Source: Rubrobacter sp. (lineage in GTDB: Bacteria > Actinomycetota > Rubrobacteria > Rubrobacterales > Rubrobacteraceae). Taken from it: a DNA stretch of 21,722 nucleotides. The notes under the pieces were generated by a model, which was not told the DNA's origin, did no database searches, and saw only the letters and a program-made list of their open reading frames with translations. Location: contig JACDFX010000003.1 of NCBI GenBank assembly GCA_013815575.1, positions 1 through 21,722 of the forward strand, written 5' to 3'. Below are positions 1 to 6,638 of the stretch, piece after piece; position 1 is the first letter of the stretch, and each line of letters begins with the position of its first letter. The position numbers and the translations under genes are program-made.

Positions 1-996
1 CCGCCCGATAACGGCGCCGGTCTCCCTGAAGACGTACCCCTCGTCGCCGTCCGCCGCGGGGCCATCGTGGAGAGCGTCCACCGGGGCCGCTTCGTCCTCT
101 GCGACCCGTCCGGCGAGGTGCTCGATACGGCCGGCGACCCGGATGCTTACGTCTACGCCCGATCCTCCGCCAAGCCCTTTCAGGCGCTCCCGCTGGTCCT
201 CTCCGGCGCGGCGGACGCCTTCGGCCTTACTGACGAGGAGTTGGCCGTCGCCTGTGCCTCCCACAACGCCGAAGGGCCGCACCTCGCCGCCGTCCGCTCC
301 CTCCTGGAGAAGGCCGGCCTCTCGGAGGGCGACCTCCAGAACGGCGCCCACCCGCCCATGTACGCCCCGGATGCGGCGAAGCTGGCCCGCAGCGGGGAGG
401 AGGCGCGTCCGATCCACGGCAACTGCTCCGGCAAGCACGCGGGAATGCTCGCCGTCTGCGCCCACGAGGGGCTCGACACCGGCGGCTACCGCCGCCCCGA
501 CCATCCCCTGCAGCGCCGCATCATGGATCTCCTGGCTGAAGTCTGCGGCCTGCCGCAAGACGAGGTCTTGTTGGCGGGCGACGACTGCGGCGTACCGGCC
601 TTCGCGCTGCCACTGAAGAACCTGGCCACCGGCTTCGCCCGGCTCGCGACTGGCGAGGGGCTCTCCGAAGAGGTAGCCGCGGCGGCCGAGAGGGTCCGGA
701 GCGCGATGCGGGCCCACCCGTTCACGGTCGCCGGGACGGGAAGGCTGGATACGGAAGTGATGGAGGCGACGGACCTTCTGTGCAAGAGCGGCGCAGAGGG
801 CGTTTTCGTCGCCGGCAGCCCCGACGGCTGGGGGCTCTCGCTCAAGACCTCGGACGGCGGGGGGCGGGCCGGCCGGCCGGCGGCCTTCGCCGCCCTCAGG
901 CGCCGGGGGGTGGAAGTCGTGGGCAACGGGCCGGAGTCGCGGCCCACGCGCGGCCTGCACGGCGAGGTGGTGGGGGAGATCGGGCCGCTGCTTTGA
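1..996 (+). CDS. L-asparaginase II family protein (5' end outside window)
   Basis: Hydrolyses L-asparagine to aspartate and ammonia in the cytoplasm (asparaginase II family, Rhizobium etli type, unrelated to the E. coli AnsA/B fold). The frame is open from base 1, and the conserved family N-terminus (VPLVAVRRGAIVESVHRG) is read before the GTG at 67, so the true start lies upstream of the window. Numbering from that GTG, I see SSAK (S33, K36), ASHN (S65), NCSGKH (C120, K123), DDCG (C174) and SLKTSDGG (K260). The spacing S-3-K-29-S-55-C-3-K-51-C agrees with the catalytic Ser/Lys and zinc-binding Cys/Lys/Cys set described for the R. etli enzyme, as I recall it. The frame ends with TGA at 994-996, only 7 nt before the methyltransferase gene, so the two are probably co-transcribed. 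Confidence 0.9.
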   Translation, partial: PPDNGAGLPEDVPLVAVRRGAIVESVHRGRFVLCDPSGEVLDTAGDPDAYVYARSSAKPFQALPLVLSGAADAFGLTDEELAVACASHNAEGPHLAAVRSLLEKAGLSEGDLQNGAHPPMYAPDAAKLARSGEEARPIHGNCSGKHAGMLAVCAHEGLDTGGYRRPDHPLQRRIMDLLAEVCGLPQDEVLLAGDDCGVPAFALPLKNLATGFARLATGEGLSEEVAAAAERVRSAMRAHPFTVAGTGRLDTEVMEATDLLCKSGAEGVFVAGSPDGWGLSLKTSDGGGRAGRPAAFAALRRRGVEVVGNGPESRPTRGLHGEVVGEIGPLL

Positions 997-1003
997 GCCG
1001 CCC

Positions 1004-1966
1004 GTGAACTACACGGATCTCGACTGGCGGTGGGCGATACTGCTCGGCTCGGCCCTCCGGGATGGCCTCCTCGAAGCCGTAGCCGACCGGCCCCGGCCGT
1101 CCGGGGAGGTTGCCCGCGAGCTCGGGCTGGACGGACGGGCCGTCCATATTGTTCTCTCGGCTCTCGCGGAGCTTGGGGTGCTGGATGAGGGGGCTGGCGG
1201 TTTTGGGCTTTTGGAGGAGCACCGGGGGCCGCTTCTGCGGGCGGACCACCCCGAGTACGTCGGGCAGAGCGTCGTGCATCGGTTCGGGCTGATCGGGGGT
1301 TGGACCCGCCTGCCCGATATCCTGCGCACCGGCGAACCCGCGGAGGACCGAACCGCCCCGGATTTCGGTGGCACGGCGACGTTTATAGCGGCCATGCGGC
1401 GAGGGGCCGCGCCCGGTGCGGAGGCCGTCGCCTCCTCCGTCCTGGCCCGGCTGCCGGATCGGGCGCGGATACTCGATGTCGGAGGCGGCCCAGGCGCCAA
1501 CGCCGAGGCCTTCGCGCTTGGCGGCGCGGGCGTAACGGTTTTCGACCTTCCCGGAGTCATAGACCTTATGCAGGAAACTCTACACACGGCTGGCGTCGAG
1601 ACGATAGCCGGGGACATGAACGAAACCCTACCCGACGGGCCCTTCGACGCCGTCTACTTCGGGAACACCTCCCACATGTACGGCCCGCGGGAGAACCGGG
1701 ATCTCTTCGCCCGGATGCGTGACCTGCTCGCGCCCGGTGGCCTCCTGGTGATCCGGGAGTTCGTGCGGGGCCTGGGCGAGGAAGCCGCGCTTTTCGCGGT
1801 GAACATGCTCGTGACGACGGCGCGCGGCAACACGTACACTGCCGGGGAGTATCGGGATTGGCTGGCGCAGGCGGGCTACGGGGACGTCGAGTTCGAGCCC
1901 GTTCCCGGTCGGAGCTCGTACCTGATCTTCGCCCGCAATCCCGCGACGGGGCCTGCCCGTGCGTGA
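1004..1966 (+). CDS. SAM-dependent O-methyltransferase with winged-helix N-terminal domain
   Basis: 320 residues. Residues 12-75 resemble the winged-helix dimerisation domain of the Methyltransf_2 (plant/bacterial small-molecule O-methyltransferase) family. The Rossmann SAM-binding domain follows: motif I ILDVGGGPG at 156-164, the acidic strand VTVFDLPGV at 177-185, GDM at 203-205, and LLAPGGLLVIREF at 241-253. The family's usual catalytic His-Asp pair after motif IV is not obvious; FGNTSHMYGPRE (219-230) sits there instead, with one His. The GTG start at 1004 has no clear Shine-Dalgarno and relies on coupling to the asparaginase stop 8 nt upstream. Its last 8 nt overlap the next gene, so the methyltransferase and that small protein are translationally coupled. 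The substrate is unknown; the small downstream protein is one candidate. Confidence 0.85.
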   Translation: MNYTDLDWRWAILLGSALRDGLLEAVADRPRPSGEVARELGLDGRAVHIVLSALAELGVLDEGAGGFGLLEEHRGPLLRADHPEYVGQSVVHRFGLIGGWTRLPDILRTGEPAEDRTAPDFGGTATFIAAMRRGAAPGAEAVASSVLARLPDRARILDVGGGPGANAEAFALGGAGVTVFDLPGVIDLMQETLHTAGVETIAGDMNETLPDGPFDAVYFGNTSHMYGPRENRDLFARMRDLLAPGGLLVIREFVRGLGEEAALFAVNMLVTTARGNTYTAGEYRDWLAQAGYGDVEFEPVPGRSSYLIFARNPATGPARA

Positions 1967-2279
1967 GGCGGTCTTGCGGGACCTGGCCGCGAGGGCGGCC
2001 TCCGACCCGGCTTTCCTGTCCGGCATAAGGAGAGACTCCGAACGCACCCTGGCCGAACACGGCTACGCCCTCACCCCGGACGAGCTTGAAACGGTGCGGG
2101 ACCTTCGCCGGAGAACCGCCGCCCTCGGCGACCGGACGGTCGCGGCGATGCTCGCCGGAGGCCTGAGAAAACGAAAGGGCGGCCCACCCGTGAGGCCCTC
2201 TTCCCCCGGAGGACCGGGCGGCCGTCCCGCCAGGCCAGGATCACCCGGTGGCTCGGGAGGGGGAGCCCCGCGGCGGTAG
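1959..2279 (+). CDS. Small protein with NHLP/Os1348-like RiPP-leader N-terminus and Gly/Pro/Arg-rich tail
   Basis: 106 residues, GTG start inside the end of the methyltransferase gene (8-nt overlap), with a GGGG tract 6 nt upstream. Residues 1-70 are helical and have the layout of nitrile-hydratase-leader-type peptides: LRDLAARAASDPAF, then a segment of the 'L.xDPexaLaexGxxLtpeEl' kind (SERTLAEHGYALTPDELETV), and a second helix ending MLAGGL. Residues 71-106 are low-complexity Gly, Pro, Ser and Arg without Cys or Thr. Os1348/Franean1_4349-type proteins are annotated as NHLP-clan RiPP precursors; my assignment is by pattern only. No leader-processing protease, cyclodehydratase or radical SAM enzyme is in the window, so it may instead be a small regulatory or scaffold protein with a disordered tail. 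The ORF is surely translated given the coupling; its function is open. Confidence 0.65.
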   Translation: MREAVLRDLAARAASDPAFLSGIRRDSERTLAEHGYALTPDELETVRDLRRRTAALGDRTVAAMLAGGLRKRKGGPPVRPSSPGGPGGRPARPGSPGGSGGGAPRR

Positions 2280-2415
2280 ACGGTCGGAGATCCGGCAGTT
2301 CTCGTAGGCTCCTCCGAACCTCCAAAACCATCCGGGGTCGTAATCGTTTAGTATTGCCCGGCAAGAGATATGTTGCAGCGGCGTAAATCCGCCCCCACCG
2401 AAGCGGGTAGGGGAA

Positions 2416-3573
2416 TTGTCCGCGGCTCACAAAAGGTTAGGTAGAGAAGACTTGTACCGAAGAGAAGACCAGTACCGTTCCATCGAGGACCAGTCCCGTT
2501 CCGCCCGCCGGGCGCAGTGGAACAAAGTTTATCGCAGGCGGCGGTGGCTCGGGATCTTCACGGTCTTGATCGGCGTGCTGATCGGCGTAGGGATCCAAAC
2601 AGGGGTGTCGCTGCCGGCCCTCCTGCCCCAGAACGAAAACCTCGCCCGCGGGGGTATGGGCTCCGGTACGAACGGGGCGGACCCGGCTGGAGGTCCCGCG
2701 CCGCTCGACGCGCTGGGCGAACGAACGGCGCTTCCCGAGGAAGAGACCGGCATCGTGCCGGACCCGGAGACGCCCGAGGAGGCCGAGAAGCCGGAGCAAG
2801 AGAAGCCGGAACCGCCGCCCGCTTCCGAGGAGGTCCTGAACGTGCTCGTGCTGGGGGTGGACCGCCGGCCGAGCGTCGCGGAGGGTTCGTCGAGCCGCTC
2901 GGATACGATGATGCTGGCGCAGGTGACACCGGGGACCGGGCGCATCGAGCTCCTGTCCGTCCCAAGGGACCTGTTTGTCGAGGTCGAGCCCGGCGTGGAG
3001 GACCGCATCAACACCGCCTACGCCTACGGCGGGGTCGAGCAGGCAAAGGTGGCGATGGAGAACCTCACAGGCGTGCCTATAGACTCCCACGCCATCGTGG
3101 ACTTCAACGGCTTCGAGGACGTGATCAACGCCTTGGGTGGAGTCACGCTGGAGGTAGAGCAACCGATACGACTCGGCATAGAAGGCCGCCGCGTGCACAT
3201 ACCCGCCGGCACTCAGGAGTTGAAGGGGCTGGAGGCGCTGGCCTACGCCCGCTACCGGGGCACTGCGGGCGGGGATCTCGACCGCATTCGCCGCCAGCAA
3301 GAGCTGCTCGCCGCCCTGCGCTCCGAAATGCTCGCGTGGAACACGTTCACCAAGATGCCGGCCATGCTCAAGATCGCCAACGAAAACGTGGACACCGACC
3401 TGGGGCTCCTGCAGGCGATCTCCCTGGGCCGCGCCCTCGCGACCAACGGCGGAGACGGGGACCTGCAGGCCGTCCAACTGAAGGGCTACCCGGAGACCCT
3501 CTCCAGCGGCGCCCAGGTTCTCATCCCGGACCAGGAGGCCAACGAGGCCATCCTCGAGGGTTTCCGGGAGTAG
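2416..3573 (+). CDS. LytR-CpsA-Psr (LCP) family cell-wall glycopolymer ligase
   Basis: LCP proteins transfer lipid-linked glycopolymers (teichoic acid, arabinogalactan, capsule) onto peptidoglycan outside the membrane. Visible: a charged cytoplasmic tail of about 43 residues; one membrane segment (WLGIFTVLIGVLIGVGI, 44-60); an acidic, Pro-rich linker (105-138); then the LCP domain from LNVLVLGVDRR (141-151). The phosphate-binding residues are recognisable: RSDT (161-164), SVPRD (181-185), DRINTAYAYGG (196-206) and the ARYRG...DLDRIRRQQ block (278-295). About 385 residues is normal for a single-domain LCP. The start is uncertain: TTG at 2416 has an AGGGG only 2 nt upstream, and TTG at 2452 is an alternative. 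It reads toward the DUF1499 gene, leaving 19 nt between the two stops, with no clear terminator. Confidence 0.92.
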   Translation: MSAAHKRLGREDLYRREDQYRSIEDQSRSARRAQWNKVYRRRRWLGIFTVLIGVLIGVGIQTGVSLPALLPQNENLARGGMGSGTNGADPAGGPAPLDALGERTALPEEETGIVPDPETPEEAEKPEQEKPEPPPASEEVLNVLVLGVDRRPSVAEGSSSRSDTMMLAQVTPGTGRIELLSVPRDLFVEVEPGVEDRINTAYAYGGVEQAKVAMENLTGVPIDSHAIVDFNGFEDVINALGGVTLEVEQPIRLGIEGRRVHIPAGTQELKGLEALAYARYRGTAGGDLDRIRRQQELLAALRSEMLAWNTFTKMPAMLKIANENVDTDLGLLQAISLGRALATNGGDGDLQAVQLKGYPETLSSGAQVLIPDQEANEAILEGFRE

Positions 3574-3592
3574 TTTTCGGCACGCTTCAGCG

Positions 3593-3934
3593 TTAGGCTT
3601 CCTCCCTCAGCGCCTCGTCTTCGACGGCTCTCAGGAGCTCTTTGATGTTGCGGGGGTTCTGGCCCAGGTCGCCCTTGCCGATCCGGGAGTTGCTCGTAAG
3701 CTCCGCCCCGGCGCCGGCTCCTTCGGCGAACACCCGGATCTTTACGTCGTCCCGGAAGCGGAGGAGGCGCGTCGTGCGGACGGCCCTGACTTCGCCCTCC
3801 CCCGAGGGCCCCGCACTCCAGCGGGGCAGCGTTTCGACGGCCCTTCCGAAAGCGGCGAGCAGACGGCCGGGGGCGACGGGGTATGTCCGGACGGCGCGGG
3901 CGGAGTTGGGTGTGGGGCGCTCTATCTCGTTCAC
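3593..3934 (-). CDS. DUF1499 family protein
   Basis: 113 residues, GTG start at 3934. The C-terminal half carries the DUF1499 signature: TTRLLRFRDDVKIRVF (54-69), then a stretch ending with the hallmark SRIGKGDLGQNPRNIKELL (83-101). DUF1499 proteins are small and of unknown biochemical function; no catalytic residues are assigned. There is no signal peptide or membrane segment, so it is presumably cytoplasmic. It is convergent with the LCP gene and divergent from aat. The TAGAAT hexamer 9 nt before the start codon could be its -10 box, which would leave almost no 5' leader. Confidence 0.75.
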   Translation of the reverse strand: MNEIERPTPNSARAVRTYPVAPGRLLAAFGRAVETLPRWSAGPSGEGEVRAVRTTRLLRFRDDVKIRVFAEGAGAGAELTSNSRIGKGDLGQNPRNIKELLRAVEDEALREEA

Positions 3935-3943
3935 GACGGGTCC

Positions 3944-3949
3944 ATTCTA
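3944..3949 (-). promoter_or_regulatory. Candidate -10 box for the DUF1499 gene
   Basis: Reads TAGAAT on the minus strand, one mismatch from TATAAT, 9 nt before the GTG at 3934. No good -35 is visible 17 nt upstream. It lies 21 nt from the candidate -10 of the divergent aat gene, so the two promoters would share the 48-nt gap. Confidence 0.4.
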
Positions 3950-3970
3950 GAGCGTTTTCGGGTGCGGCTG

Positions 3971-3976
3971 TAAGAT
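3971..3976 (+). promoter_or_regulatory. Candidate -10 box for a leaderless aat transcript
   Basis: TAAGAT followed by exactly 6 nt and then the GTG start at 3983. With transcription starting 6-7 nt after the hexamer, the mRNA would begin at or next to the start codon. No Shine-Dalgarno is present to argue otherwise. The PAC2 gene shows the same arrangement. Confidence 0.45.
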
Positions 3977-3982
3977 GGCGAC

Positions 3983-4555
3983 GTGAGATTGACGGTGGAG
4001 ATGCTGGAGGCCTGTTACCGGGCGGGGGCGTTCCCGATGGCCGACGGCTACGGGCAGATAAGGTTCTACCAGTCGGACCCCCGGAGCGTTCTCGAGTTCG
4101 GGGATTTGCGTGTGGCGAAGTCGTTGGCGCGTGTGATCCGAAAAGGTGTTTACGAGGTCAGGGTGGAGGGGGATTTCGAGGGGGTGGTGCGGGCCTGCGC
4201 GCAGAGGGAGGAGACCTGGATCAGCGCGGAGATAGTCGCCGCCTACGTCCGCCTGCACCGGGCCGGCAAGGCCCACAGCGTCGAGGCATACAGAGACGGC
4301 GAACTGGTCGGTGGCCTATACGGTGTCTCCTTGGGCGGGGCGTTCATGGGGGAGTCGATGTTCACGCGGGCGCGCGATGCCTCCAAGGTCTGCTTCGTGT
4401 ACCTGGTGAGGCGGCTGGAAGAGCGAGGGTACGCGTTGCTCGACTGCCAGATCCAAAACGACCACCTCGCCAGCCTCGGGGCGAGGGAGATCCCCGCTTG
4501 GGAGTACGAGCGGCGTCTGGAGCAGGCCCTACGCCTGGAGAGGAGCTTCGTCTGA
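3983..4555 (+). CDS. aat: Leucyl/phenylalanyl-tRNA-protein transferase
   Basis: Transfers Leu or Phe from its tRNA to proteins with N-terminal Arg or Lys, making an N-degron for ClpS/ClpAP-type proteolysis in the cytoplasm. Family motifs in order: LEACYRAGAFPMAD (8-21), SDPRSVLEF (31-39), FEGVVRACAQREETWI (65-80), YVRLHRAGKAHSVEAY (88-103), LVGGLYGVSLGGAFMGESMF (108-127), ASK (133-135) and LLDCQIQNDHLASLGAREIP (152-171). The usual Trp before the SDPR motif is replaced (FYQSDPR). The N-terminus is shorter than in E. coli, lacking the preceding helix and the GDL segment, as in other compact Aat proteins. GTG start, 190 residues, stop at 4553-4555. No clpS or clpA is in the window. Confidence 0.92.
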   Translation: MRLTVEMLEACYRAGAFPMADGYGQIRFYQSDPRSVLEFGDLRVAKSLARVIRKGVYEVRVEGDFEGVVRACAQREETWISAEIVAAYVRLHRAGKAHSVEAYRDGELVGGLYGVSLGGAFMGESMFTRARDASKVCFVYLVRRLEERGYALLDCQIQNDHLASLGAREIPAWEYERRLEQALRLERSFV

Positions 4556-4594
4556 TTCCTGCCGGCCCCGCGCCGGGCGGAGCGGGGGGCGTGG

Positions 4595-4600
4595 TAAGCT
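4595..4600 (+). promoter_or_regulatory. Candidate -10 box for a leaderless PAC2-gene transcript
   Basis: TAAGCT, then 6 nt, then the ATG at 4607, with no Shine-Dalgarno. The spacing is identical to the aat case. The gap of 51 nt from the aat stop also argues for an independent promoter. Confidence 0.4.
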
Positions 4601-4606
4601 TGCCCC

Positions 4607-5491
4607 ATGGCTAATAAATACGTTAAATTGGATTGGATGCCGCAGCTCGAGCGCCCCGTTTTGATCGCCGGTTTTACGGGATGGAACGACGCGGCGGAGG
4701 CTTCGAGCCTCGCGGTTGGAACGTTGAACGACGCCTGGGAGGCGCGGCGGTTCGGGGCCTTCGACGCCGAGGAGTTTCTGGACTTCCAGGCCACGCGGCC
4801 CCAGATCGCGCTGTCAGACGGCGTCACGCGCACGATCGAGTGGCCCGAGAACGCCCTGAGCGCGACGGCCCCGGCCCTAGACGCCCTGGGTGGGCGCGGC
4901 GCGGTGCTCCTCTCCGGCCCCGAACCGAACTTCCGCTGGCGCTCCTTCTGCGACGCCGTGGCTGAGACGGCGAAGGATCTCGGGGCCGAGATGGTCGTGA
5001 CGATGGGCGCCCTGCTCGCGGACGTGCCACACTCGCGCCCGGTATCCGTCGCCGCCAACTCCCAGGACTCCGTCCTCGTCAAGGACCTTCACCTCTCGGC
5101 CTCGCGCTACGAGGGGCCGACCGGCATCACCGGCGTCCTCCACCGCGTCTGCGCCGAGGCGGGGCTGCCGTCGGTGAGCTTCTGGGCCTCCGTCCCGCAC
5201 TACCTCCCCGCCGTGCCTTCGGCCCCGGCGGCCCTGGCCCTTCTGCAGAGCCTCTCGGTCCTGCTCAAGATGGACGTGGACACCTCCGACCTGGAAGAGA
5301 CCGCGGGCAGCTACCAGGAACAGGTCTCCGTCGCCGTATCCCAGGACGCGGACCTCTCCTCCTACGTCCAGATGCTCGAAGAACGCTTCGACTCCCAGGT
5401 AGAGGGCGGGGAACGCAATCTCCCCACCGGTGACGACCTCGCCCAGGAGCTCGAAGGGTTTCTGCGCGACCAGCGCCACGACGAGGAGTAG
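4607..5491 (+). CDS. PAC2 family protein
   Basis: 294 residues, ATG start. The N-terminus PVLIAGFTGWNDAAEASSLAV (17-37) and the core VVTMGALLADVPHSRPV (129-145), followed by GPTGITGVLHRVCAEAGLPSVSFWASVPHYLP, match the actinobacterial PAC2 (proteasome assembly chaperone 2-like, COG2047/COG1938) family. In eukaryotes PAC2 helps assemble proteasomes; in actinobacteria the function is not settled, and no proteasome gene lies nearby. The C-terminal 60 residues are acidic and helical (EETAGSYQEQV to RDQRHDEE). Soluble, with no signal peptide. It follows aat on the same strand but probably has its own promoter. Confidence 0.88.
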   Translation: MANKYVKLDWMPQLERPVLIAGFTGWNDAAEASSLAVGTLNDAWEARRFGAFDAEEFLDFQATRPQIALSDGVTRTIEWPENALSATAPALDALGGRGAVLLSGPEPNFRWRSFCDAVAETAKDLGAEMVVTMGALLADVPHSRPVSVAANSQDSVLVKDLHLSASRYEGPTGITGVLHRVCAEAGLPSVSFWASVPHYLPAVPSAPAALALLQSLSVLLKMDVDTSDLEETAGSYQEQVSVAVSQDADLSSYVQMLEERFDSQVEGGERNLPTGDDLAQELEGFLRDQRHDEE

Positions 5492-5587
5492 ATTTTAGGC
5501 ATAAAGTTCTAAGGGAAAGAGGAGTGCGGCCCCTGACTGGTGGCCGTCGCTCTTGAAGCAAACGCGACACCGATTAGCCTCGCTGCC

Positions 5588-5815
5588 TCACTTGATGGCG
5601 CTCGTGTATTCGCTCTCGGTCATTCCGGCCTGCTTCAGAATCTTCTTCAGGAGAGAAACGTGTATCTCGTCGCTCCCGTGCGGGTTCGGGATCTTCACCT
5701 TCAGTTTGCCCTTCTTCATAAACGGATGATCCGGGCCGTCTATCGGTCCCTCCCAACCTTGGTTGCGAAACCGTTGTATCAAACGCCGCCTCTTTGTTAC
5801 CCTCGGCAGCGGCAC
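5588..5815 (-). CDS. hicA: HicA-type toxin (mRNA interferase)
   Basis: 75 residues, basic. HicA toxins have a dsRBD-like fold and cleave mRNA using one His. Here the fold is recognisable as RVTKRRRLIQRFRNQGW (5-21), the catalytic His in GPDHPFM (H30), the strand KLKVKIPNP (37-45) and the C-terminal helix VSLLKKILKQAGMTESEY (53-70). It is the last gene of a three-gene cassette: it starts (GTG at 5815) 8 nt after the hicB stop with no good Shine-Dalgarno, so its translation probably depends on hicB. Codon use is visibly less GC-rich than in the flanking genes, which suggests acquisition by transfer. Confidence 0.88.
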   Translation of the reverse strand: MPLPRVTKRRRLIQRFRNQGWEGPIDGPDHPFMKKGKLKVKIPNPHGSDEIHVSLLKKILKQAGMTESEYTSAIK

Positions 5816-5824
5816 GATACGTGC
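5812..5824. promoter_or_regulatory. Small palindrome at the hicB/hicA junction
   Basis: GCACG-ATA-CGTGC, a perfect 5-bp inverted repeat with a 3-nt centre. It covers the end of hicB and the hicA start codon. It may be a hairpin limiting hicA translation or a second HicB-binding site; it shares GCAC...GTGC ends with the palindrome in the cassette promoter. Confidence 0.35.
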
Positions 5825-6225
5825 TACAGCACGTTCAGGTCGATCATGCCGATAATCGGAAGGTCTCGGTCCTTATCCAAGATTTTCAAGACCGTCCAGT
5901 CCCTAACGACCGTTTCGATTTGCTTTATCACTTCGCTCTCGGAATCCTCTTGCGCCCAAACGCCGGGGAACCCCGGCACTTCGGCATACCAACCACCATC
6001 GTCAAGACGCTCCGTATCGGCGCGTGAGGCGGCGAGCATCGCGTACCTCTTGATCAGTTGCACGGGCAACGGACGATCGTAATAGACCTCTATCGGGTCG
6101 GGCTCGTAGCGAGCGGCGCGAAGTACACGCACCACGTCGGGGAATTGCTGCCTCAACTGTTCGGGCGAAAGCGACGTTTCGATAGTCGGGCGGCTCGTCG
6201 CCTGTTCCTCAGTTATGGTAGTCAT
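5824..6225 (-). CDS. hicB: HicB-type antitoxin
   Basis: 133 residues, ATG start with Shine-Dalgarno GGGAGG upstream, partly in the previous gene. The HicB core is at 77-131: GGWYAEVPGFPGVWAQEDSE (77-96), then the helix EVIKQIETVVRDWTVLKI (98-115) and a final strand. This partial RNase H-like fold binds and neutralises HicA. An N-terminal extension of about 70 residues (SPEQLRQQFPDVVRVLRAAR, then EVYYDRPLPVQLIKRYAMLA) is unusual, since many HicB proteins carry their DNA-binding domain C-terminally. It may be the DNA-binding or dimerisation part. Gene order is hicB before hicA, with a small third gene before hicB. Confidence 0.83.
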   Translation of the reverse strand: MTTITEEQATSRPTIETSLSPEQLRQQFPDVVRVLRAARYEPDPIEVYYDRPLPVQLIKRYAMLAASRADTERLDDGGWYAEVPGFPGVWAQEDSESEVIKQIETVVRDWTVLKILDKDRDLPIIGMIDLNVL

Positions 6226-6227
6226 GT

Positions 6228-6485
6228 TCAGCTTTCCTCCCGCTGCAAGTCTTCGGGCGAGTCCACCACTACCACTTGGGTAGAATGCAGCGCGTACAGC
6301 GGGTTGCCCTGGTCGTCGTACTCCCCGTCCACCTTGATTATGTCGGTGGCGACCAGCTTGACCTTGAGCATGGAACCATCCTCGATAAGGTATTCGTTCC
6401 AGTGTTCCCCGCCCGTTTGGAAGGGTACGGACGACCCTTCTACCGTCCTGCCGTCCGGGAGCCGCGTCTTTTTCTTTCGCGCCAA
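6228..6485 (-). CDS. Conserved small hypothetical protein, first gene of the hicBA cassette
   Basis: 86 residues from the TTG at 6485, chosen because a strong AGGGGG lies 6 nt upstream (6497-6492). The frame extends to a TTG at 6533 without such a site. The protein is beta-rich: VEGSSVPFQTGGEHWNEYLI, then EDGSMLKVKLVATDIIKVDG, then YDDQGNPLYALHSTQVVVVD. I have an impression of similar short proteins of unknown function elsewhere (pattern 'hWN.Y...DGs.lkvK.v.t.i...d.YD..GNP.Y...S..vv') but cannot name a family. It has no Cys, membrane segment or signal peptide. The stop is 2 nt before the hicB start. It may be part of the toxin-antitoxin module or a passenger. Confidence 0.65.
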   Translation of the reverse strand: MARKKKTRLPDGRTVEGSSVPFQTGGEHWNEYLIEDGSMLKVKLVATDIIKVDGEYDDQGNPLYALHSTQVVVVDSPEDLQREES

Positions 6486-6534
6486 CTGTAGCCCCCTAGC
6501 TTCACAACCCGTGCGCTCGTCTGCCTTGAACAAA

Positions 6535-6563
6535 ATTGTAGCGCATTCGGCACTAAGTGCTCT
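6535..6563 (-). promoter_or_regulatory. Promoter and palindromic operator candidate of the hicBA cassette
   Basis: On the minus strand a TACAAT -10 box (6540-6535) lies about 38 nt before the strong Shine-Dalgarno of the first cassette gene. Immediately upstream, in the -10/-35 spacer and overlapping the expected -35, is the perfect palindrome GCACTAAGTGC (6550-6560). HicB proteins usually autorepress through palindromes in this position. The -35 itself is poor. The stretch 6534-6638 is otherwise non-coding and notably AT-rich. Confidence 0.5.
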
Positions 6564-6638
6564 GTTAGACCTAGATGCGAAGCGGCGCCTATACTTGTAT
6601 CAAGGGAATAATTACCTAACCTGTAGCTTTGTGCCTCT

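Noticed and set aside
2280..2415. Promoter of the LCP gene (TAGTAT at 2349-2354)
   Set aside because: The -10-like hexamer is reasonable but no -35 fits and the LCP start is uncertain, so nothing firm can be assigned.
5492..5587. Regulatory site or attachment site downstream of the PAC2 gene
   Set aside because: No direct repeat flanking the hic cassette and no tRNA end was found; I see nothing in this short gap.
5540..6082. Long plus-strand open frame across the hic region
   Set aside because: It is antisense to hicA and hicB, which have family matches and linked starts, and its translation looks like no protein family.
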